Positions 56,705 to 64,000 of a DNA stretch of 64,000 nucleotides are shown in pieces (the first letter of the stretch is position 1; the number at the start of each line of letters is the position of its first letter). Position numbers and translations under genes: made by a program. Origin of the DNA: an uncultured Collinsella sp. (GTDB lineage Bacteria; Actinomycetota; Coriobacteriia; Coriobacteriales; Coriobacteriaceae); assembly GCA_947642445.1 (NCBI GenBank), contig CANRSF010000014.1, positions 1-64,000 of the forward strand, read 5' to 3'. The notes under the pieces were generated by a model. The model was given only the letters and a program-made list of their open reading frames with translations. It had not been told where the DNA came from and ran no database searches.

Positions 56705-59260
56705 ATGTTTACTCCGCTTATCACCCATGATTCCGACGGTACCGCGCTGGCAGCGCCCGTCAATACTGCGCGTTGTAACGGCGCCACGTACAAGACGCGC
56801 ACGATCGACGACCTTCGCATTAAGGACGATCGCCTGCGCGCCGCCATCGAGGGCACGGGGCATCTGCTGTTCGACGGCGGCATGGGTACCATGCTGCAGG
56901 CGGCCGGCATGAAGGCCGGCGCCCTGCCCGAGCTGCTCAACTTTGAGGAGCCTCAGGTCATCACCGATATCCAGCGTCAGTACGTCGAGGCTGGCTGCGA
57001 CGTAATCACCGCCAACACCTTTGGCGCCAACGCCCACAAGCTCGACGGCGCCGCCACCGTGGCAGATGTCTTTGCCGCCGCCGTCGCCTGCGCCCGCGCG
57101 GCCGGCGCCCACTATGTCGCCGGCGATATCGGCCCCATCGGCGCACTGCTTCGCCCCTTGGGCACCCTGAGCTTCGACGAGGCCTATGACCTCTTTGCCG
57201 AGGAAGTGCGCGCCGGCGTCGACGCGGGCGTGGACCTCTTTATTATCGAGACCATGACCGACCTTGCCGAGATCAAGGCTGCCGTCCTCGCCTGCCGCGA
57301 GAACTCCGACCTGCCCGTCTTTGCCACCATGACCTTTGAGGAAGACGGTCGCACGTTCCTGGGTACGAGTCCCGAGGTGGCCGCCGTCACGCTCGACGCC
57401 ATCGGCGCCGACGTTTTAGGCATCAACTGCAGCCAGGGACCGGCCGAGCTCCGAGGGCTCGCCGCACGCATGCTCACCGTTACCGACAAGCCCGTTATGG
57501 TGCAGGCCAATGCGGGACTGCCCCGCGTGGACGATGACGGCAATACCGTCTTTGACATCCAGGCACCCGAATACGCCGAGGCCGTCGCCGGCATGATTGA
57601 GGACGGCGTGAGCGTCGTGGGTGGCTGCTGTGGCACCACGCCCACGCACATGGCGGCACTTCGCACCCTCATCGACAACCACACGCCCAGCCCACGTCAC
57701 CGCAAGCCCAGTATGTCGGTCACGAGCGCCCAGACGGTCGTGGACCTTCCCTGTGACGGCCACAAGATCGCCGTCATCGGCGAGCGCATCAATCCCACCG
57801 GCAAAAAGCGCCTGCAACAGGCCCTGCGCGACGGCGACCTAGACTACGTCGTGAGCCAGGGCATCAGCCAGCAGGAACAGGGCGCCGACATCCTGGACGT
57901 CAACGTAGGCCTACCCGAGATCGACGAGGTCAAGATCATCCAGCAGGCGACCGAGCAGCTCCAGGGCTCCACGCTGCTGCCGCTGCAGATCGACTCCACC
58001 GACCCCGCAGCCGTCGAGGCAGCCGTGCGCCGCTACGCCGGCAAGCCCATCATCAACTCGGTCAATGGCAAACGGCAAATCATGGATGAGATCTTCCCGC
58101 TAGTCGCCCACTACGGCACCAACGTCGTCGGTCTCACACTCGACGAAGGCGGCATTCCCGATACCGCCGAGGCTCGCTTCGCCATCGCCGAGCGCATCGT
58201 GGCAGAGGCCGCCCGTTACGGCATCGGACCGAACCGCATCCTCATCGACTGCCTGGTCATGACCGCCTCGACCAACCAGCGCCAGGCCGAGCAGATCCTG
58301 CGCGCCATGTCCCTGTGCAAGGAGCGTCTGGGCGTCAAATGCGCACTCGGCGTGTCAAACATCAGCTTTGGTCTGCCCGCCCGCCCGCTGCTGGGCTCGG
58401 TCTTTTTGGCTGCCGCCTTCGGCGCGGGCCTGGACGCCCCCATCATGAACCCAGGTTCCAAGCGCTTTATGGATACCGTCTACAGCTATCGCGTCTTGAG
58501 CGTTGAGGACGAGCGCTCGACCGGATACATCGAGCGCTACGCCGGCTGGACCGATCCGTACAAGATCGCCGCTAACCCGGCAGCAGCTCAAGCAGTATCG
58601 AGCGATGCCGCGCCTGCCGCAAGCACCACCGCAAGCGCCGATGACGACCCCATCCGCCACATGGTCGTCTCGGGCCGCAAGGGAGAGATCGCTGCCGAGA
58701 CCGAGCGTCTGCTGGCAGACCACGACGCCATGGACCTCATCAACAATCACTTTATCCCCGCCCTCGACGAGGTCGGCGTCCTCTTTGACCAGGGCAAGTT
58801 CTTCTTGCCGCAGCTTATGGCCTCGGCCGAGGCCGCGCGCGTGGGCTTCGACACCATCAAGCGCCTGATGCCCGCCGGCGAGATCGCCGACAAGGGCAAG
58901 ATCTGCGTGGCCACCGTCAAGGGCGACATCCACGATATTGGCAAGAACATCGTCAAAATGCTGCTCGACAACTACGGCTATACCGTCTTTGACCTAGGCC
59001 GCGACGTCGACCCGCAGGAGGTACTCAAGACCGTCAAGGAGCGCGACATTAAGCTCGTCGGCCTCTCGGCGCTTATGACCACCACGGTCGTCGCCATGGA
59101 GGAGACCATCAAGCTGCTTCATGCCGAGGTCCCGGGCGTCAAGATCATCGTGGGCGGCGCCGTGCTCACCCCCGAATACGCCAAGCAGATCGGTGCGGAC
59201 TACTACGCCAAGGACGCCGCCGAAAGCGCTCGTATCGCCGAAGAGGTCTTTGGGCAGTAA
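56705..59260 (+). CDS. metH: Cobalamin-dependent methionine synthase lacking its activation domain
   Basis: Hcy-binding 'LLFDGGMGTMLQAAG...GGCCGTTPTHMAAL', pterin-binding 'IGERINPTGKKRLQQAL', B12-binding 'VKGDIHDIGKNIVKMLLDNYGYTVFDLGRDV'. Confidence 0.93.
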   Translation: MFTPLITHDSDGTALAAPVNTARCNGATYKTRTIDDLRIKDDRLRAAIEGTGHLLFDGGMGTMLQAAGMKAGALPELLNFEEPQVITDIQRQYVEAGCDVITANTFGANAHKLDGAATVADVFAAAVACARAAGAHYVAGDIGPIGALLRPLGTLSFDEAYDLFAEEVRAGVDAGVDLFIIETMTDLAEIKAAVLACRENSDLPVFATMTFEEDGRTFLGTSPEVAAVTLDAIGADVLGINCSQGPAELRGLAARMLTVTDKPVMVQANAGLPRVDDDGNTVFDIQAPEYAEAVAGMIEDGVSVVGGCCGTTPTHMAALRTLIDNHTPSPRHRKPSMSVTSAQTVVDLPCDGHKIAVIGERINPTGKKRLQQALRDGDLDYVVSQGISQQEQGADILDVNVGLPEIDEVKIIQQATEQLQGSTLLPLQIDSTDPAAVEAAVRRYAGKPIINSVNGKRQIMDEIFPLVAHYGTNVVGLTLDEGGIPDTAEARFAIAERIVAEAARYGIGPNRILIDCLVMTASTNQRQAEQILRAMSLCKERLGVKCALGVSNISFGLPARPLLGSVFLAAAFGAGLDAPIMNPGSKRFMDTVYSYRVLSVEDERSTGYIERYAGWTDPYKIAANPAAAQAVSSDAAPAASTTASADDDPIRHMVVSGRKGEIAAETERLLADHDAMDLINNHFIPALDEVGVLFDQGKFFLPQLMASAEAARVGFDTIKRLMPAGEIADKGKICVATVKGDIHDIGKNIVKMLLDNYGYTVFDLGRDVDPQEVLKTVKERDIKLVGLSALMTTTVVAMEETIKLLHAEVPGVKIIVGGAVLTPEYAKQIGADYYAKDAAESARIAEEVFGQ

Positions 59261-59286
59261 CACAACGGAAACAACCGAGCACCAAA

Positions 59287-59323
59287 ACGTGCCGCACGCG
59301 CCACTTGGCACGTGCGGCACGTT
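59287..59323 (+). terminator. Hairpin after metH
   Basis: aacgtgccgcacg / cgtgcggcacgtt. Confidence 0.55.
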
Positions 59324-59368
59324 AGAATAGATAAGACTATGCTCGTTTTGGCAGATAGGAGCGCAAGG

Positions 59369-60733
59369 ATGGCGATCACGCCCGCAGAAATCGCGGAAAC
59401 CCGCGGCATGGTTGAGGAGCAGAACCTCGACATCAGGACCATCACCATGGGTGTTTCGCTCATGGGTTGCGGTGACGAGAACCTCGACCGCATGTGCACG
59501 AAGATCTACGACCACGTGACGCACACGGCTGAGCACCTGGTCGAGACCGCCGAGAACCTCGAGCGCGAGTACGGTATCCCCATCGTCAACAAGCGCGTTT
59601 CCGTCACCCCGGTGGCGCAGATTGCCGCGTGCTGCAAGGATGAGGACCTCACCCCCATCGCGCATGCCCTCGACCGCGCGGCCGAGACGCTCGGCATCGA
59701 TTACCTGGGCGGCTTCTCCGCACTCGTCCAGAAGGGCATCGGCGACGCCGACCGCCGCGTCATCCAGTCCATCCCCCAGGCGCTCGCCACCACGAGCCGC
59801 GTCTGCTCCAGCGTCAACGTCGCCAGCCTGCGCGCCGGTATCAACATGGATGCCGTGCTCATGGCCGCCCAGACCATCATCGATGCCGCTAAACTCACGG
59901 TCGACCAGGATTCCGTCGGCGCTTCCAAGTTTGTCTGCTTTGCCAACATGGTCGAGGACTCCCCGTTTATGGCGGGCGCCGTCCACGGCGGTGGCGAGGC
60001 CGACGCCGTCATCAACGTAGGCGTCTCGGGCCCCGGCGTTATGGCCGCAGCCCTGGAGACGCTGCCCGATTCCGCATCGATGATGGAGGTCGCCGAGAAG
60101 ATTAAGCAGACCGCCTTTAAGATCACCCGTGCCGGTGAGCTCATGAGCCGCGAGGCCGCCCGTCGCCTGGGTGTCGAGAAGGGCATCGTCGACCTGTCGC
60201 TGGCGCCTACGCCTGCCATCGGTGACTCCGTTGCCCGCATCCTCGAGATCATCGGTGTTGGCACCTGCGGTGGCCCGGGCACGACCTGCGCGCTCGCCAT
60301 GCTCAACGATGCCGTCAAGAAGGGCGGCGTCATGGCCAGCTCCAGCGTGGGCGGTCTCTCCGGCGCCTTTATCCCCGTGTCCGAGGATGCCGGCATGATC
60401 GCCGCCGTCGAGGCCGGTGCGCTTTCGCTCGAGAAGCTCGAGGCCATGACCTGTGTGTGCTCCGTTGGCCTGGACATGATCGCCATCCCCGGCGACACTC
60501 CGGTCGAGACCATCGCCGGCATTATCGCCGACGAGATGGCCATCGGCGTTATCAACAACAAGACCACGGCCGTCCGCGTGATTCCCGCTATCGGCAAGGG
60601 CGTGGGCGACTGCGTCGAGTACGGCGGCCTGTTTGGCCGTGCGCCCATCATGCCGGTGAACCCCAATGCCGGCACCGTACTTGCCCACCGCGGTGGACGC
60701 TTCCCGGCACCGCTGAACTCGCTGAAAAACTAG
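59369..60733 (+). CDS. PFL-like protein of the DUF711/UPF0210 family
   Basis: '[19 protein letters not shown]', '[19 protein letters not shown]', '[23 protein letters not shown]'. Confidence 0.85.
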   Translation: MAITPAEIAETRGMVEEQNLDIRTITMGVSLMGCGDENLDRMCTKIYDHVTHTAEHLVETAENLEREYGIPIVNKRVSVTPVAQIAACCKDEDLTPIAHALDRAAETLGIDYLGGFSALVQKGIGDADRRVIQSIPQALATTSRVCSSVNVASLRAGINMDAVLMAAQTIIDAAKLTVDQDSVGASKFVCFANMVEDSPFMAGAVHGGGEADAVINVGVSGPGVMAAALETLPDSASMMEVAEKIKQTAFKITRAGELMSREAARRLGVEKGIVDLSLAPTPAIGDSVARILEIIGVGTCGGPGTTCALAMLNDAVKKGGVMASSSVGGLSGAFIPVSEDAGMIAAVEAGALSLEKLEAMTCVCSVGLDMIAIPGDTPVETIAGIIADEMAIGVINNKTTAVRVIPAIGKGVGDCVEYGGLFGRAPIMPVNPNAGTVLAHRGGRFPAPLNSLKN

Positions 60734-60749
60734 CTGAGGGTTCGGGCGA

Positions 60750-60891
60750 GGAGCCCCGCCGCCGGGCGGCAGACATATAAGGTCGCCTGCTCGGACAGTC
60801 CTGACTCGCACGGAGAGCACATTAAGTGCTCTCCGGCTCGTGCGGAACTCGCGATCGACCTTATATGTCTGCCGCCCGGCGGCGGGGCTCC
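60750..60891. repeat. 142-bp element with 36-bp perfect terminal inverted repeats and an internal hairpin
   Basis: ggagccccgccgccgggcggcagacatataaggtcg (60750-60785) is the exact reverse complement of 60856-60891; inner cggagagcac/gtgctctccg. Confidence 0.92.
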
Positions 60892-61056
60892 CGCACAACG
60901 GGACCTCGGCTGGGTTCTATCCCTTTGGCAGTCGCTTCGCTTCTGCCCTACTTTGCTGGTATGACGGTTTGGCGTTGGATCGGTTCTTTCTGATATATGC
61001 TGGTTGCGGCTCTTCTTTTGGGAGGGGCCGCTTTTTTGTTGCTAGGAGGTTGGCCC

Positions 61057-61944
61057 GTGGCTGATGATTTGATTCGCTCTGAGCTGCTTTCTGCTGATTG
61101 GAATGGCGAATGGATGCGCCAGCAAGCTGGTCGGCGGCGGGCTGATGACTCTTTTGAGTGGGATAAGCGGGCTCGGCATTTTCGACCGCTTGAGACTGCT
61201 CCGTATGCCCGGGACTTTATGAAGCTGTTGGCGTTAAAGCCTGGTGAATCGGTGCTTGATATGGGATGTGGGGCTGGGTCGATTGCTATTCCGCTTGCTC
61301 GGGCTGGGCATCTTGTAATTGCTGCTGACTTTTCCCCTGCTATGTTGGCCACGCTTGATGCTGGTATTAAGTACTATGGGCTCGAGGATCGCATTACGCC
61401 GCTTGAGCTTGCTTGGGATGATGATTGGGATTTGGTTGCACCGGTTGTGAAAGCGGTGGATGTTGCCTTTGCCAGTCGGTCGGTTACGACGACCAATCTA
61501 AAAGGTGCGCTTTCCAAGCTTGATCGTACGGCTCGTCGGCGTTGTGCTGTCACGATGGTCGCCAACTCCAGCCCGCGCTATGACCTGCACCTGATGAACG
61601 CCATCGGCGTCTCGGTTACCCGCAGCAACGGATTTGTATATGCCTTTAACATCCTTATTCAGATGGGTGCGTTGCCGCAGGTCACGTATTTTGAATCGCC
61701 CCGCCGCGACACCTTCGATAGTCTTGAGGCGGGCGTGGCGGACTTTTCTCGCATGCTCGAGCATGGCAACGAGGATAAGATTGACCGCCTGCGCGACTAT
61801 ATCGCCCACCACATGATCGAGAACCCCCATGCCGGCGAGCCGGGATCCAAGGGCGTACCGCAGGGACGTTACATGCTCGACCACATCCGCAAAGTCCGAT
61901 GGGCGTTTATCGCCTGGGAACCGGTCTCCGTACCCCGCCCGTAG
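61057..61944 (+). CDS. Class I SAM-dependent methyltransferase
   Basis: GTG start with ggagg; 'ESVLDMGCGAGSIAIPLARAGHLVIAADFSPAML'. Confidence 0.85.
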   Translation: MADDLIRSELLSADWNGEWMRQQAGRRRADDSFEWDKRARHFRPLETAPYARDFMKLLALKPGESVLDMGCGAGSIAIPLARAGHLVIAADFSPAMLATLDAGIKYYGLEDRITPLELAWDDDWDLVAPVVKAVDVAFASRSVTTTNLKGALSKLDRTARRRCAVTMVANSSPRYDLHLMNAIGVSVTRSNGFVYAFNILIQMGALPQVTYFESPRRDTFDSLEAGVADFSRMLEHGNEDKIDRLRDYIAHHMIENPHAGEPGSKGVPQGRYMLDHIRKVRWAFIAWEPVSVPRP

Positions 61945-62102
61945 CCCATCTAAAGCTTGCATCGTCTTCCCGCCCGGCATCCGCATTCTTTGCGAACTGG
62001 GCAAACGCGCTCCACACCACGCCGTTCCTGCGCTATCGTGGGACAGCTCACGTAGATTAAGGCCCCATTGCGGGGCGCCCCATACATAGAAAGCGAGAAC
62101 CC

Positions 62103-62402
62103 ATGGCACTGACAGGAGCCCAGGTCAAGCAGCTTCGCAGCATGGCCCATCACCTCAACCCCGCCATCATCATCGGTAAGTCCGATGTCAACGAGGGCAC
62201 CGTCGAGCAGACGGTCGCCTACCTGGAGAAGCACGAGCTCGTTAAGTGCTCCGTGCTGGACGGCTCCAGCCTTTCTGCCCGCGAGGCCGCCGAGGAGCTC
62301 GCCGAGCGCTGCCACGCCGACGTCGTTCAGGTTATCGGCCGCAAGTTCTCGCTGTATCGCGAGTCCTCGCGCAAGGATATCGAGAAGATCAAGCTCGTCT
62401 AA
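62103..62402 (+). CDS. YhbY-family (CRM domain) RNA-binding protein
   Basis: 'LTGAQVKQLRSMAHHLNPAIIIGKSDVNEG...VVQVIGRKFSLYRES'. Confidence 0.93.
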   Translation: MALTGAQVKQLRSMAHHLNPAIIIGKSDVNEGTVEQTVAYLEKHELVKCSVLDGSSLSAREAAEELAERCHADVVQVIGRKFSLYRESSRKDIEKIKLV

Positions 62403-62426
62403 AACCGACTGGCCATACCGAGTAGC

Positions 62427-62462
62427 CTGTGGGCGTCCGAGTGATTCGGGCGCCCGTTTTTT
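62427..62462 (+). terminator. Rho-independent terminator after yhbY-like gene
   Basis: gggcgtccgagtgattcgggcgcccgttttttat. Confidence 0.7.
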
Positions 62463-63969
62463 ATCGCTCGACAAGCACGCGCTTGAGCCTGCCTTCGACC
62501 AGGCGCTCATACAGGCGCCTTGTCTCGGGCTCAGGCACGCCTTGAACCTGCTCTCGCAGGTGGTGCATGTGGCCGCTGTATAGCTCGACAACATCGCGGC
62601 GTCGTCCCGCCGCACCGTAAACGCGCATGGCACAGCGAACCATGTCCTCGCGCGCAGTCTCTTGGCGAAGCCCCGATTCAACGAGCCAAATTGCCGATTG
62701 CAGGTCATTTTCCTCGAGAGCGGCATTCGCTCCCCTAATCATGCAGTCGATGTACTTGGATTGCATAATGTGGCGCATGCGCGTAAAAAACGTGGGATTG
62801 CAACCGGTGGGAACATACAGCGGCCCCGCGTAGAGCTGCTCAACCTTAAGACAAAGCTCAACCAGGTGAGGGCCTCTCGCGCCCATACGGTTTCCCAGGA
62901 TCTCGCGGCTCAGCTGGTCAAAGAGCCTTACATCGGTCTTAACGTAGTCGCCGTTGAGTCCGATGCATTCATTTTGGATGAGCACACACGACTTGCCATC
63001 CGGCGTCGGTCCCAAAGCCGACCGCAAGCGCGATATCGTCGAGTACAGGTTGTTGCGGGCGCTATTGAACTCGGCATGGGGCCACAACTCCATTGCCAGC
63101 GTCTCGCGGTCGACGAGCGCATCCATGCCCAGTGCAAGCCGCTCGGCAAGCGTCGCCGCCTTCTTGCGGCGCCACATTTTGTCCGTGATGGGAAACCCGT
63201 CGCGCTCGGCGCGAAACGCCCCAAACATGCGAATCTCGATATGGTCGATGGTATCAACGGCTTCAACCTCGCCAGCCTGGAACAGGCGCTCGCCCTCCCC
63301 TTCCAAATCGTCGCGCAGCGAGTACCGCGACAGCTCGCGCACGGGAAGCTTCTTGCGAATCCTGGTCGCCGGCTCGCCCAGACAATGCATGGCAAGGCGC
63401 GCAAAGAGCCGATACGATGGTTCCAGAATCCCCGCGCGATTCATGGACATCCAGGCCGCAAGATCGCTATCTCGCCCCGCGCAAGCCAAATGCAGCGCCA
63501 CCATCCAGGCTTCTGCACCACCAACCTGCGTCTGGCTTATATCGAGCAACTCCGCTTCCTCGCGTACCGAAACCATCGAGGTGTTACGCAGATACGCCGC
63601 GCGCTCCAGCAGCAATGCGTTATCGCGCATGTACGCAATCGACTCCTCGGCAAGTTTGAGCACTTGGACCGCACGGAACTTTGCATTAACCGGCCGTCCC
63701 TCTGCCAGCGACTGCCAGCCTTCTAGCAACAGGCCAAACAGCTGAATCTGGTTGTCGCGCATGCGCACGGCAAAACGATCGAGCTCGTTGAACGCCGCGT
63801 CGTCGGTTACCGGCAGGCCGGAAAGGAGCCGCCGTGCCGCCAACACCATGCGCACCCAGATAGCCATCGCCTTAAGCCCACGCACGTCGAGCGCCTCCCG
63901 CACCACCGTCATCTCGTCGTCGCGCTCGTCGGTTCCCGTAAACGACCCGTCAAAGAGCTCCACCAGCAT
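62461..63969 (-). CDS. BTAD-type (SARP-like) transcriptional regulator, probably continuing beyond the window
   Basis: 'IRMFGAFRAERDGFPITDKMWRRKKAATLAERLALGMDALVDRETLAMELWPHAEFNSARNNLYSTISRLRSAL' winged helix plus C-terminal helical BTAD; frame open to the window end. Confidence 0.78.
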   Translation of the reverse strand: MLVELFDGSFTGTDERDDEMTVVREALDVRGLKAMAIWVRMVLAARRLLSGLPVTDDAAFNELDRFAVRMRDNQIQLFGLLLEGWQSLAEGRPVNAKFRAVQVLKLAEESIAYMRDNALLLERAAYLRNTSMVSVREEAELLDISQTQVGGAEAWMVALHLACAGRDSDLAAWMSMNRAGILEPSYRLFARLAMHCLGEPATRIRKKLPVRELSRYSLRDDLEGEGERLFQAGEVEAVDTIDHIEIRMFGAFRAERDGFPITDKMWRRKKAATLAERLALGMDALVDRETLAMELWPHAEFNSARNNLYSTISRLRSALGPTPDGKSCVLIQNECIGLNGDYVKTDVRLFDQLSREILGNRMGARGPHLVELCLKVEQLYAGPLYVPTGCNPTFFTRMRHIMQSKYIDCMIRGANAALEENDLQSAIWLVESGLRQETAREDMVRCAMRVYGAAGRRRDVVELYSGHMHHLREQVQGVPEPETRRLYERLVEGRLKRVLVER

Positions 63970-64000
63970 GCTATCGGCCCGTATAACAATCCCCGCGATG

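Noticed and set aside
58994-60898. 634-aa minus-strand ORF
   Set aside because: Covers the end of metH and the PFL-like gene in antisense; shadow frame.

Overview
This window looks like a chromosome segment of a high-GC coriobacterium. Collinsella-like is an inference from gene content and codon bias; no search was run. Three blocks of housekeeping or metabolic genes sit at about 13.6-18 kb, 30.4-50.9 kb and 51.5-64 kb: a type IIA topoisomerase pair, guaA, asparaginase, ychF, an alpha-glucoside PTS with GH4 and GntR regulator, three Fe-ADH/glycerol dehydrogenases, a MurT-GatD single-ORF fusion, tRNA-Glu, type III glutamine synthetase, metF / MetH activation domain / metH, and yhbY. These are interrupted by accessory, decay-rich DNA at about 2.3-13.4 kb and 18-30.4 kb. 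The main accessory observations are: (i) a TetR-regulated operon of three paralogous SIR2-family proteins resembling class-M (SirTM) ADP-ribosyltransferases, the middle one frameshifted at a G8 tract; (ii) a second copy of that TetR/SIR2 module whose centre is replaced by a two-gene radical SAM pair; (iii) a 17-bp duplication of the guaA 3' end (att-like) bounding a cargo of three SAM methyltransferases; (iv) divergent guaA C-terminal remnants flanking an ABC-F/hydrolase unit; (v) several genes collapsed by internal deletion (AbiE-like toxin, HD-domain protein); and (vi) families of long intergenic palindromes. No integrase, transposase, CRISPR array or rRNA was recognised.
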